Shown here in pieces: positions 43,459 through 52,086 of a DNA stretch of 64,000 bases (within the stretch, counting starts at the first letter, position 1; each line of letters starts with the position of its first letter). The notes under the pieces were generated by a model that was not told where the DNA came from, did no database searches, and saw only the letters and a program-made list of their open reading frames with translations. The position numbers were made by a program, and so were the translations under genes. This DNA is from Streptomyces cellulosae (GTDB taxonomy: Bacteria > Actinomycetota > Actinomycetes > Streptomycetales > Streptomycetaceae), in the NCBI RefSeq assembly GCF_000721105.1, contig NZ_JOEV01000025.1, positions 62,001-126,000 on the forward strand. The letters run 5' to 3'.

Positions 43459-43507
43459 CGGACCGAGGTCCGTTTAATGTTCTAGCATCCTAAGCGGACC
43501 GCGGTCC
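43459..43507. promoter_or_regulatory. Two TetR operators between FMN reductase and TetR genes
   Basis: CGGACCGAGGTCCG (43459-43472) and GGACCGCGGTCC (43496-43507) share GGACCNNGGTCC, with centres 36 bp apart. They lie on either side of the AT-rich TTTAATGTTCTAGCATCC, where the divergent promoters must be. Binding there would block both genes. Confidence 0.8.
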
Positions 43508-43538
43508 AGTTTTCTTCCTGATGCTTTACGCTGGCGTC

Positions 43539-44204
43539 ATGTCCGCGTTTCCGCCCCCGTTCACCGAACCCCAGCAACAGCTGTTGGTCGCGCCCGAGTT
43601 GCTGCAGCTGGGCAAGGCCGAGGACGAGCCGTGCCTGCGGGCCGACGCGGCCCGCAACCGTGCCCGGCTGCTGGAGGCCGCCGCCCGGCTGGTGGCGGAG
43701 CACGGGGCGGCCGGGGTGACGATGGAAGCGGTGGCGGCGGCGGCGAAGGTCGGCAAAGGCACGGTCTTCCGTCGCTTCGGTGACCGGACGGGCCTGCTGA
43801 CGGCGCTGCTCGACCACTCCGAGAAGAAGTTCCAGGCCGCCTTCCTCAGCGGCCCGCCGCCGCTCGGGCCGGGCGCGCCGCCGGTGGAGCGCCTGCGTGC
43901 CTTCGGCCGGGCCATGCTGCGCCGCTCGGTCGACGAGCTGGACCTCCAGCTGGCGGCGGAGCCGAGCGCGGACCGCCGTTTCTCCGTGCCGGCCCGCCGG
44001 GTGCAGCTCAGTCATGTCGCCCTGCTGCTGCGGCAGGCGGCGCCGGACGGGGACGGGGAACTCCTGTCCCAGACGCTGATGGGCTATCTGAATCCGGTGC
44101 TGATCCACCACCTGACCCGGCAGTGCGGGATGCCTCTGGAGCGGCTGGAGGCCGGCTGGGACGACCTGGTCGACCGGGTGGCGGGCGTTCAGCCGTCCCG
44201 GTGA
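43539..44204 (+). CDS. TetR-family repressor
   Basis: 221 residues. The helix-turn-helix is at about 55-78 (VTMEAVAAAAKVGKGTVFRRF); the C-terminal ligand domain is variable, as usual. A 33-residue N-terminal extension precedes the DNA-binding domain. Start: ATG 43539; an upstream ATG at 43521 is possible. It likely represses itself and the divergent FMN reductase through the two boxes between them; the inducer may be a quinone or other electrophile (inference). Confidence 0.93.
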   Translation: MSAFPPPFTEPQQQLLVAPELLQLGKAEDEPCLRADAARNRARLLEAAARLVAEHGAAGVTMEAVAAAAKVGKGTVFRRFGDRTGLLTALLDHSEKKFQAAFLSGPPPLGPGAPPVERLRAFGRAMLRRSVDELDLQLAAEPSADRRFSVPARRVQLSHVALLLRQAAPDGDGELLSQTLMGYLNPVLIHHLTRQCGMPLERLEAGWDDLVDRVAGVQPSR

Positions 44205-44422
44205 CGCGGCGGCGGTACGGGCGGCCCGTAGGTGTCGGCGGTCGAGGGCCGCCGACTCCTGACTCCGCTCTCCAAGGCCCGCCCCGCGTACGGCGTTTGG
44301 CTCGTCGAACCGGAGCGGACCGGACCGATCCCGTGTCGGGGAAACCGTCGAAAAGTTGAGCCCGCAACCGAATCCGTCGCGAAGTTCCCCCACTCGAAAG
44401 CCCGGACACAGGTTCTGCAAAG

Positions 44423-45469
44423 ATGCCGTACGTCATGGTGCAGATACCGAAAACGCCCGCGCCCGTGTCGCCCGATCCGCGCTCCGTGCCCACGAGCGCC
44501 GATGTGGCCCGCCTGGCCGGCGTCTCGCGCGCGACCGTCTCCTACGTCCTCAACAACACCAGCGCCGTCCGGATCAGTGAACCCACGCGCCGGCGGGTCC
44601 ACGAGGCCGCGAAGGAACTCGGGTACGTGCCGCACGCCGCGGCCCGAAGCCTGCGTGCCGGGCACAGCCGGATGGTGCTGATGCCCGCGCCGGCGGCCCC
44701 AGTGGGCCCGCTCTACGCCCAGTTCCTCAGCGAACTCCAGTGGGAGCTGGGACGCCTCGACTACACGGTCGTGCAGTACGGCGCGGTCGGGCTGCGCGGC
44801 GACGATGCCGCTCGCGCCTGGGCCGAGCTGCGGCCGGTCGCCGTCCTGCTGCCCGGCTCCGACCTCGGTCCGAAGGGCGTGACGGTTCTCAAACGCTCCG
44901 GTGCCCGAGCGGTGGTCGTCGTGGGCCCAGAGCCCGTCGAGGGAGCGCACGCCCTGCTGATGGACTACGCGGCCGTCGGTGACTGCGCGGCCAGGCACCT
45001 GTACGCCCGTGGCAGGCGCCGTATCGGTGTGGTCGTGCCGCAGGAGCCGGGGGTGCGGTCCTTCTCCGCGCCCCGCCTCGAAGGCGTACGCGGCGCCCTG
45101 CGCGGCACGGACGCCAGGGTGGTCGAACTGCCCCTCGCCTACGACGAGACGTCCGCCGCCCGGCTCGCCGCTCGCTGGCGCGGCCTCGGTCTCGACGCGG
45201 TGTTCGCGTACAACGACGAGTACGCGATGCTGCTGATGCGCGCCCTTCAGGACGAGGGCGTCCGTATTCCCGAGGACACCGCGGTGATCGGTGCCGACGA
45301 CCTCATGCTCGGCCGGCTCCTGCGGCCACGGCTGAGCACGGTCCACATCGAGGTGCCGTCCGGTCGGGAACTGGCCGAGCTGGTGGACCGCGCCGTACGC
45401 GACCCGAACGCCGCCCCCGAGACCCACAAGGTGCTCGGCGCCTCGATGGTGCACCGCGACTCCGGCTGA
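44423..45469 (+). CDS. LacI-family regulator
   Basis: 348 residues. HTH SADVARLAGVSRATVSYVLN at about 25-45, hinge HAAARSLRAGHS, then a two-lobed effector domain (DYAAVGDCAARHLYARGRRRIG; DAVFAYNDEYAMLLM; AVIGADDLMLGRLLRP). Start at 44423 has only a weak ribosome site; ATG 44435 is an alternative. Next gene, 264 bp downstream on the same strand, is an aldehyde dehydrogenase, a possible but unproven target. Confidence 0.92.
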   Translation: MPYVMVQIPKTPAPVSPDPRSVPTSADVARLAGVSRATVSYVLNNTSAVRISEPTRRRVHEAAKELGYVPHAAARSLRAGHSRMVLMPAPAAPVGPLYAQFLSELQWELGRLDYTVVQYGAVGLRGDDAARAWAELRPVAVLLPGSDLGPKGVTVLKRSGARAVVVVGPEPVEGAHALLMDYAAVGDCAARHLYARGRRRIGVVVPQEPGVRSFSAPRLEGVRGALRGTDARVVELPLAYDETSAARLAARWRGLGLDAVFAYNDEYAMLLMRALQDEGVRIPEDTAVIGADDLMLGRLLRPRLSTVHIEVPSGRELAELVDRAVRDPNAAPETHKVLGASMVHRDSG

Positions 45470-45492
45470 CAAGGCCGACGCGGCACCGGCGC

Positions 45493-45564
45493 CGACCGGA
45501 TCGCACGGGACGAACCCGATCGGATCGCACAGGACGGACTCGATCGGAGCGCACACGACAAGCT
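45493..45564. repeat. 24-bp tandem repeat
   Basis: Three successive 24-bp units from 45493, 45517 and 45541, each of the form CGA(C/T)CGGATCGCAC..GAC, lie just after the LacI stop. They are imperfect but in phase. Confidence 0.8.
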
Positions 45565-45650
45565 CCACATCTCGTCGCACCATCGGATTCGAAATGGGTG
45601 CCAGGTGTGTGTACGGCGGCACCCCTTTCGCCGTGCGGCGGGACTAGGCT

Positions 45651-45664
45651 GTTGAGAGCTCAAC
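45651..45664. promoter_or_regulatory. Inverted repeat before aldehyde dehydrogenase
   Basis: GTTGAG-AG-CTCAAC, 70 bp upstream of the ALDH start. A possible operator; its regulator is unknown. Confidence 0.5.
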
Positions 45665-45733
45665 CAAATGGGGGTGCGACACGGGGCTTCCGCTTCCCCT
45701 GCGCGTCCGCCGGTGACCGAACGGAGAGCCGTC

Positions 45734-47170
45734 ATGTCCTTGCTCGACCCCAAGAACTGGCAGTCCCACAGCCTGTCGGGACCGGAACACACCGTCACCG
45801 AGCCCGCCACCGGCGACTCGCTCGGAACCGTGCGCCTCGCCACCTCCGAAGACGTCGAAACGGCCGCCGAGACGGCCCGCGCCGCGCAGGCCGAGTGGGC
45901 CCGCGCCCCGCACTTCGTCCGCGCGGCGGTGCTGCGCAAGGCCGGCGACCTGTTCGCCGCGCACGCAGACGAACTGCGCGAATGGCTGGTGCGCGAGTCC
46001 GGCTCCATCCCCGGCAAGGCCGACTTCGAACTGCACGTCGCCGCCCAGGAGTGCTACGAGGCCGCCGCACTCGCCTCCCGCCCGGCCGGACAGGTCCTGC
46101 CGAGCGAGGCCGCCCGCCTGTCGTACACCCGTCGCGTACCGGTCGGCGTGGTGGGCGTGATCTCCCCGTTCAACGCTCCGCTGATCCTGTCCATCCGCTC
46201 CGTCGCCCCGGCACTCGCCGTGGGCAACGCGGTCGTCCTGAAGCCGGACCCGCGCACGGCGGTCTGCGGCGGACTCTCCCTCGCCGCCGTCTTCGCCGAG
46301 GCCGGACTGCCGGACGGCCTGCTGCACATCCTGCCCGGCGGCCCTGACGCCGGCCAGGCCCTGGTGGCCGACCCGCGCATCCCCGTCGTCTCGTTCACCG
46401 GATCCACCGCGGCGGGCCGGGCCGTCGGCGAGGCGGCCGGCCGCCACCTCAAGCGCGCGCATCTCGAACTGGGCGGCAACTCGGCCCTGATCGTGCTGGA
46501 GGACGCCGACCTGGACGCGGTGATCTCCACCGCCGCCTGGGGCTCCTTCTTCCACCAGGGTCAGATCTGCATGACGACCGGCCGCCACCTGGTGCACGAG
46601 TCCCTGTACGGCGAATACGTCGAGCGGCTGGCGGCGAAGGCCGACTCGCTCGCCGTCGGCGACCCGCACCGCGAACAGGTCCACCTCGGCCCGATCATCG
46701 ACGCCGGCCAGCTCGCCAAGATCGACGGCCTGGTGGAGGCGAGCACGGCGAACGGCGCCAAACTGGCCGCCGGAGGCACCCACGACCGGCTCTTCTACCG
46801 GCCGACGGTGCTCGCCGACGTCGGCGACCGAACCCCCGCCTACACGGAGGAGGTCTTCGGCCCCGTGGCGCCCGTGCGACCCTTCGGCACGCCCGAAGAG
46901 GCCGCCGCACTCGCCGCGGCCGGCCCCTACGGTCTCTCGCTCGGGATCGTCACCCGGGACACCGCCCGGGGCCTGGACCTCGCCGAGCGGATCCCGACCG
47001 GCATCGTCCACATCAACGACCAGACCGTGAACGACGAGGCCGTCGCGCCCTTCGGCGGCATCGCCGCGTCCGGCACCGGCGCCCGCTTCGGCGGTGACGC
47101 CAACCTGGAGGCGTTCACCGAACTGCGCTGGACGACGGTGCGCGGGGACGTGGCGACGTACCCGTTCTGA
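45734..47170 (+). CDS. Aldehyde dehydrogenase (benzaldehyde/vanillin type)
   Basis: 478 residues of the ALDH superfamily. The nucleotide-binding FTGST (221-225), the general base Glu245 in LELGGNS and the nucleophile Cys279 in HQGQICMTT are all in place. The HQGQIC context is typical of the benzaldehyde, vanillin and salicylaldehyde dehydrogenase group, so an aromatic aldehyde is the best guess. Oxidises the aldehyde to the acid with NAD(P)+. Start: ATG 45734 with GGAG upstream. Confidence 0.92.
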   Translation: MSLLDPKNWQSHSLSGPEHTVTEPATGDSLGTVRLATSEDVETAAETARAAQAEWARAPHFVRAAVLRKAGDLFAAHADELREWLVRESGSIPGKADFELHVAAQECYEAAALASRPAGQVLPSEAARLSYTRRVPVGVVGVISPFNAPLILSIRSVAPALAVGNAVVLKPDPRTAVCGGLSLAAVFAEAGLPDGLLHILPGGPDAGQALVADPRIPVVSFTGSTAAGRAVGEAAGRHLKRAHLELGGNSALIVLEDADLDAVISTAAWGSFFHQGQICMTTGRHLVHESLYGEYVERLAAKADSLAVGDPHREQVHLGPIIDAGQLAKIDGLVEASTANGAKLAAGGTHDRLFYRPTVLADVGDRTPAYTEEVFGPVAPVRPFGTPEEAAALAAAGPYGLSLGIVTRDTARGLDLAERIPTGIVHINDQTVNDEAVAPFGGIAASGTGARFGGDANLEAFTELRWTTVRGDVATYPF

Positions 47171-47202
47171 TCCGGGAACGCCCGCGCGGCCTGGGAGGGG
47201 GC

Positions 47203-47589
47203 CTACTCGCCGGTCTGCGCGGCCTGGGCCTGCTGCTCGGCGACGGACTTGCGGACCTCGTCCATGTCCAGTTTGCGGGCCTGCCCGATGACGTCCGTCA
47301 GGGCCGCCTCGGGCAGGGCACCCGGCTGGGCGAACACGGCGACCTGGTCCCGCACGATCATCAGCGTGGGAATCGACTGGATACCGAAGGCCGCGGCCAG
47401 CTCCGGCTGCGCCTCGGTGTCCACCTTGCCGAACACCAGATCAGGATTCTCCTCGGCCGCCTTCTCGTAGACCGGCGCGAACTGACGGCACGGACCGCAC
47501 CAGGCCGCCCAGAAGTCGATCAGGACGAACTCGTTGTCCGTGACCGTCTGGTCGAAGTTCTCCTTGGTGAGCTCCACGGTGCTGCTCAT
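47203..47589 (-). CDS. trxA: Thioredoxin
   Basis: 128 residues from ATG 47589. The active site is WCGPC with Cys31 and Cys34 after VLIDFWAA; the cis-Pro lies in SIPTLMI. It reduces protein disulfides. The C-terminus is about 20 residues longer than the E. coli-type thioredoxin, a polar helix rich in Gln and Ala. Divergent from a flavoprotein disulfide reductase 122 bp away, so the pair may share control or even act together. Several thioredoxins are normal in this genus. Confidence 0.93.
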   Translation of the reverse strand: MSSTVELTKENFDQTVTDNEFVLIDFWAAWCGPCRQFAPVYEKAAEENPDLVFGKVDTEAQPELAAAFGIQSIPTLMIVRDQVAVFAQPGALPEAALTDVIGQARKLDMDEVRKSVAEQQAQAAQTGE

Positions 47590-47711
47590 TGGCGTGATCC
47601 CTCTTCCTGGTGTCGGGGGCGAAGCCGTGAGCGAGAACACGGCGGCGCTGGTCCGTATTCCGCGCACGTACCCATGTGGCCCGAGCGCACACCACCCATC
47701 AGACTGACCCC

Positions 47712-49145
47712 ATGACGGAAACGGAATCCATCGCCTACGACGTCGTGGTGCTCGGTGCCGGGCCTGTGGGGGAGAACGTCGCGGACCGCACCCGTGCGGC
47801 CGGCCTCTCCACCGCGGTCGTGGAGAGCGAACTGGTCGGCGGCGAATGCTCGTACTGGGCGTGCATGCCCAGCAAGGCCCTGCTGCGCCCGGTCATCGCC
47901 CGCGCCGACGCCCGCCGCGTCCCCGGTCTGCGCCAGTCGGTGCAGGGCCCCCTCGACGCCTCCGCGGTCCTCGCCCACCGCGACTACTACACCTCCCACT
48001 GGAAGGACGACGGCCAGGTCCAGTGGCTCGACAGCATCGCGGCCGACCTCTACCGCGGCCACGGCCGCCTCACCGGACCGCGCACGGTCACGGTCACCGG
48101 AGCCGACGGCGAGCGGCACGTACTCACCGCCCGGCACGCCGTGGCCGTCTGCACCGGCTCCCGCGCCGGCCTGCCCGACCTGCCCGGACTCGCCGAGGTC
48201 AGGCCGTGGACCAGCCGCGAGGCCACCAGCGCCCAGGAGGTGCCCGGCCGGCTGGTCGTGGTGGGCGGGGGAGTGGTCGCCACCGAGATGGCCACGGTCT
48301 GGCAGGCCCTCGGCTCCCGGGTCACCGTCCTCGTCCGCGGCAAGGGCCTGCTCAACCGCATGGAGCCGTTCGCCGGCGAACTGGTCGCCGAGGCGCTCAT
48401 CGAGGCGGGCGCCGACGTCCGCACCGGCACCTCCGTCGAATCGGTCACCCGCGAGGACGGGACGGTCGTGGTCGTCACGAACGCCGGCGACCGCATCGAG
48501 GCGGACGAGATCCTCTTCGCCACCGGACGCGCGCCCCGCACCGACGACATAGGCCTCGACACCATCGGCCTCGCCCCCGGCTCCTGGCTGGACGTCGACG
48601 ACAGCCTGCGTGTCACCGGCAGCGAGTGGCTGTACGCCGTCGGCGACGTCAACCACCGCGCCCTGCTCACCCACCAGGGCAAGTACCAGGCCCGGATCGC
48701 GGGCGCCGCCATCGCCGCCCGGGCCTCGGGGGTGCCGCTGCTGGAGTCCGACCCGTGGGGCGCCCACGCGGCCACCGCCGACCATGCGGCCGTGCCTCAG
48801 GTGGTCTTCACGGACCCGGAGGCGGCCGCCGTGGGACTCTCCCTCGCGGAGGCCGAACAGGCCGGCCACCGCGTCCGCGCCGTCGACGTCGACCTCGCCT
48901 CCGTCGCCGGAGCGGGCCTGTACGCCGACGGCTACAAGGGCCGCGCCCGCATGGTCGTCGACCTCGAACGCGAGATCCTCCTCGGCGTCACCTTCGTCGG
49001 CCCCGGCGTCGGGGAACTCATCCACTCCGCCACGATCGCGGTCGCGGGCCAGGTCCAGATCAGCAGGCTGTGGCACGCGGTCCCGTCGTACCCGACGATC
49101 AGCGAGATCTGGCTGCGGCTGCTGGAGGCCTACCGGGACAACTGA
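47712..49145 (+). CDS. FAD-dependent pyridine nucleotide-disulfide reductase
   Basis: 477 residues. FAD motif VVVLGAGPVGENVA (about 9-22), the redox-active disulfide in GGECSYWACMPSKALL (Cys-x4-Cys), NAD(P)H motif VVVGGGVVATEMA, and the late GDVNHRALLTHQGKYQ. It belongs to the lipoamide dehydrogenase/mercuric reductase/mycothione reductase family. The C-terminal His region reads HAVPSYPTISE where classical members have HAHPTLSE, so substrate use probably differs. Start: ATG 47712. A role in thiol redox balance with the divergent thioredoxin is a reasonable guess. Confidence 0.92.
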   Translation: MTETESIAYDVVVLGAGPVGENVADRTRAAGLSTAVVESELVGGECSYWACMPSKALLRPVIARADARRVPGLRQSVQGPLDASAVLAHRDYYTSHWKDDGQVQWLDSIAADLYRGHGRLTGPRTVTVTGADGERHVLTARHAVAVCTGSRAGLPDLPGLAEVRPWTSREATSAQEVPGRLVVVGGGVVATEMATVWQALGSRVTVLVRGKGLLNRMEPFAGELVAEALIEAGADVRTGTSVESVTREDGTVVVVTNAGDRIEADEILFATGRAPRTDDIGLDTIGLAPGSWLDVDDSLRVTGSEWLYAVGDVNHRALLTHQGKYQARIAGAAIAARASGVPLLESDPWGAHAATADHAAVPQVVFTDPEAAAVGLSLAEAEQAGHRVRAVDVDLASVAGAGLYADGYKGRARMVVDLEREILLGVTFVGPGVGELIHSATIAVAGQVQISRLWHAVPSYPTISEIWLRLLEAYRDN

Positions 49146-49154
49146 CCGGCTCGC

Positions 49155-49802
49155 TCACCGGGGCAGCTCGAAGCCGAGGGAGGTCGCGGCCTCCCTCGGC
49201 GTCGGCTGTGTCCAGCGCTCCGCGATCGCCTGGTTGGAGGACAGCGAGCGCAGCTCCGCGCGGTCGAGGTAGAGCAGGCCGTCGAGATGGTCGGTCTCGT
49301 GCTGGACGATCCGGGCCGGCCAGCCGGTGAACACCTCGTCCACCGCACGGCCCCGCTCGTCCTCGCCGGTCAGCCGCACCTCGGCGTGCCGCGCCACCAC
49401 CGCCTGCCAGCCCGGCACGCTCAGGCAGCCCTCGAAGAACGCGGCACGGGCGGTGCCGACCGGCTCGTACGACGGATTGACCAGGACCCGGAACGGCTGC
49501 GGGACCCGGCCGCGTGCCAGCCGCACCTCCTCCGGGACGGGCGCCGGATCCTCGATCACAGCGATCCGCAGCGGTACCCCGACCTGCGGCGCGGCCAGGC
49601 CCACGCCTGGCGCCGCGCGCATGGTGAGCCGAAGGGCCTCGACGAAACGGGCCAGGAGCGCGCCGTCCAACTGGCCGTCGAACCGCTCGGTGCCGCGCCG
49701 CAGCACGGGATCACCGGCCGCGACGATGGGCAACGGGCCGTCCATGGCCAGCAGTTCCTCGACGAGGCCGGCAACAGCTGCGCGATCACGGGAAGATGCC
49801 AT
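49155..49802 (-). CDS. def: Peptide deformylase
   Basis: 215 residues from ATG 49802; an ATG at 49823 is possible (GGGAG touches it). All three motifs are present: GVGLAAPQ (66-73), EGCLS (124-128) and HETDH (168-172); Cys126, His168 and His172 hold the metal. It removes the formyl group from new proteins in the cytoplasm. Streptomyces carry several def genes, and this one stands apart from fmt and the ribosomal genes, so it is likely a secondary copy. Convergent with the flavoprotein gene, with nine bases between stops. Confidence 0.94.
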   Translation of the reverse strand: MASSRDRAAVAGLVEELLAMDGPLPIVAAGDPVLRRGTERFDGQLDGALLARFVEALRLTMRAAPGVGLAAPQVGVPLRIAVIEDPAPVPEEVRLARGRVPQPFRVLVNPSYEPVGTARAAFFEGCLSVPGWQAVVARHAEVRLTGEDERGRAVDEVFTGWPARIVQHETDHLDGLLYLDRAELRSLSSNQAIAERWTQPTPREAATSLGFELPR

Positions 49803-49971
49803 CGCGCCAGCATGCCACGGCATCTCCCGCGGGCCCGTTGGACACCTCTGCGGGACGCAGGTCCCTGTGTGACACAGGCCACCCACACCTCGGGGAACTC
49901 GGCGCCCCTTCTCCCCGACTACTGGACCGCTACAGCCGAGAACCGTCCCCTGCCTCGGGAGAACCACACCG

Positions 49972-51399
49972 ATGTCCACCGCTCCCTCGACCTCCCCCAC
50001 TCCCGGCTCCGCCCGAGCGGGGGGACCCCCATCGGACGAGGCCCCCCGGCCCGCCGCCCCGGCGCCGTCCCCCAGCAGTTGGTCCCCGCTGATCCTGCGT
50101 CTGCACTTCTACGCCGGAGTGCTCGTCGCCCCGTTCCTGCTCGTCGCCGCCGTCACCGGTTTCCTGTACGCCGGCTCGTTCCAGGCCGAGAAGGTCCTGT
50201 ACGCCGACGAACTGACCGTCTCCGCCGTCGGTGACGCCAAGCTCCCCGTGTCCGAGCAGGTGACCGCGGCCCGCGAGGCGCACCCCGAGGGCACGGTCTC
50301 CGCCGTACGGCCCTCACCCGCGGCCGACGCGACCACCAGAGTGCTGCTGTCCGGCGTCAAGGGCGTCGACCCGGACCACACGCTCGCCGTGTTCGTCGAC
50401 CCGTACACCGCCAAGGTGCGGGGCACGCTCGAACAGTACGGCTCGACCGGCGCGCTGCCCCTGCGCACCTGGATCGACGAACTCCACCGCGATCTCCACC
50501 TGGGCGAATCGGGCCGCCTGTACAGCGAGTTCGCCGCGAGTTGGCTCGGGGTGATCGCCCTCGGCGGTCTGGTGCTGTGGTTCACCCGCCGCCGCGCCCT
50601 GCGCACCCTGCGCGGCACCAACGGGCGCCGCCGCACGCTCGGACTGCACGGCACCGTCGGTGCCTGGGCGGCGGCCGGGTTCCTGTTCCTCTCGGCGACC
50701 GGGCTGACCTGGTCGACGTACGCCGGGGCGAACATCGACGAGCTGCGCACCTCGCTCGGCCAGGCCACCCCGTCGGTCAGCGCGACGGCGGGCGGCGACC
50801 ACGCGGGCCACGGCGCCGCCGCCTCGGCCGGGGACGCCGAGCACGGTGCCGGCCTCGACGCGTTCCTGGCCGCCGCCCGTTCCGAAGGGCTCGGCGACCC
50901 CGTCGAGATCGTTCCGCCGGCCGACGCCTCCTCCACGTATGTCGTACGGCAGATCCAGCGCAGCTGGCCCGAGAAGCAGGACGCCGTCGCGATCGACCCG
51001 GCCACCGGCGAGGTCACCGACGTCCTGCGGTTCGCGGACTATCCGCTGCTGGCGAAGCTGACCCGCTGGGGCATCGATCTGCACACCGGATCCCTCTTCG
51101 GCCTGGTCAACCAGATCGCCCTGATGGGCCTGGCGCTCTCCCTGGTCCTGCTGATCGTGTGGGGATACCGCATGTGGTGGCAGCGCGGCCGGGGTTCGGC
51201 CTTCGGCCGGCCGATCCCGCGCGGTGCCTGGCAGCAGGTGCCCCCGCTGATCCTGGTGCCGTGCGTGGCGGCCATAGCCGTCCTCGGCTACTTCGTACCG
51301 CTGCTGGGTATCCCGCTGGCCGCGTTCCTCGTCGTCGACGTCGTCCTGGGCGAGATCGCCCACCGGCGCGGGCGGGGGAGCGGGGCGGGTGTGAGGTAG
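49972..51399 (+). CDS. PepSY-associated membrane protein
   Basis: 475 residues. A Pro/Ser-rich cytoplasmic start, then a first helix at about 44-66 (LHFYAGVLVAPFLLVAAVTGFLY), which is the typical PepSY_TM opening, a PepSY-like extracellular segment, a second helix pair near 190-240, a His-rich loop (GGDHAGHGAAA) and three more helices at the end. The family is associated with iron or copper reduction and siderophore uptake. The His-rich loop could bind metal. Neighbours are single genes with no obvious link. Confidence 0.9.
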   Translation: MSTAPSTSPTPGSARAGGPPSDEAPRPAAPAPSPSSWSPLILRLHFYAGVLVAPFLLVAAVTGFLYAGSFQAEKVLYADELTVSAVGDAKLPVSEQVTAAREAHPEGTVSAVRPSPAADATTRVLLSGVKGVDPDHTLAVFVDPYTAKVRGTLEQYGSTGALPLRTWIDELHRDLHLGESGRLYSEFAASWLGVIALGGLVLWFTRRRALRTLRGTNGRRRTLGLHGTVGAWAAAGFLFLSATGLTWSTYAGANIDELRTSLGQATPSVSATAGGDHAGHGAAASAGDAEHGAGLDAFLAAARSEGLGDPVEIVPPADASSTYVVRQIQRSWPEKQDAVAIDPATGEVTDVLRFADYPLLAKLTRWGIDLHTGSLFGLVNQIALMGLALSLVLLIVWGYRMWWQRGRGSAFGRPIPRGAWQQVPPLILVPCVAAIAVLGYFVPLLGIPLAAFLVVDVVLGEIAHRRGRGSGAGVR

Positions 51400-51417
51400 C
51401 GGTCGCCGCGGGACGAG

Positions 51418-51454
51418 GTGCGGGCCCGGTCCCTCCGAGGGGCCGGGCCCGCAC
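51418..51454. terminator. Bidirectional hairpin
   Basis: A perfect 12-bp stem GTGCGGGCCCGG / CCGGGCCCGCAC with a 13-base loop between the convergent PepSY and MarR genes. Confidence 0.85.
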
Positions 51455-51498
51455 CGCACCGTGAAGTCCATGGGGGGTCCGCGTGTCCGCTCGGGCCG

Positions 51499-51957
51499 TT
51501 ACCGCGAGAGGGCTGCCGACTCCACGTTCGCCCGCTCGGTGACGAGGGTCAGGACGCGGCCGGCGGTTGCCAGGTCCTCGGCGGGGATGTCGGCGTAGAT
51601 CCGGGCGGAGATCGGCGCGGTCTCGGCGCCGACCTCGGCGTAGATGGCCTGGCCGGCGTCCGTGATCCGCAACCGGGACGCCGCGGGCGCCAGCAGGCCC
51701 TTGACGATCAGCTCCTCGATGGTGCCCCGGACCTCCGCCGGGTCGACCTTGAGGGCGTCGACGACCTGGCCGATGAGTTCGTCGCGCTCGACGGGTGCGC
51801 CGGCGGTCGCGGCGGGCCGCAGGGTGACCATCTGCTGGAAGGTGAGGCCCCGGCGGGCCAGGGCCGTCTCCAGGATCGCGCGGCCGGCGTAGTGGGCCAG
51901 GGCGATGACGCGGCCGTTGACGGTGGAGGGGGCGGTGGGCGTGGAAGTGGTGGTCAT
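51499..51957 (-). CDS. MarR-like winged-helix regulator
   Basis: 152 residues from ATG 51957 with GAGGAG upstream. Helix-rich, with a winged-helix segment at about 60-105 (ELIGQVVDALKVDPAEVRGTIEELIVKGLL, LRITDAGQAIY), as in MarR proteins. The N-terminal helix TVNGRVIALAHYAGRAILETALARRG is the dimerisation part. Divergent from a pirin gene; a 29-bp perfect inverted repeat in the gap overlaps the probable promoters of both, so it is likely the autoregulator and the pirin repressor. Confidence 0.85.
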   Translation of the reverse strand: MTTTSTPTAPSTVNGRVIALAHYAGRAILETALARRGLTFQQMVTLRPAATAGAPVERDELIGQVVDALKVDPAEVRGTIEELIVKGLLAPAASRLRITDAGQAIYAEVGAETAPISARIYADIPAEDLATAGRVLTLVTERANVESAALSR

Positions 51958-51999
51958 GACGGCTCCTCGAACTCCGCTCGGGATGTCGCGATGAATATA

Positions 52000-52028
52000 C
52001 AGTACATGGCTACTATAGCCATGTACTG
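52000..52028. promoter_or_regulatory. 29-bp perfect inverted repeat (MarR operator)
   Basis: Arms CAGTACATGGCTA and TAGCCATGTACTG with a CTA spacer, in an AT-rich spot of the 129-bp MarR-pirin gap. Size, symmetry and place fit a MarR dimer site that blocks both genes. Confidence 0.85.
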
Positions 52029-52086
52029 CTAGTGTCGCGGTTCGTTGGAATGACGCGGAAGCCCGCGCGGGACTAGGTTGAGCGGC

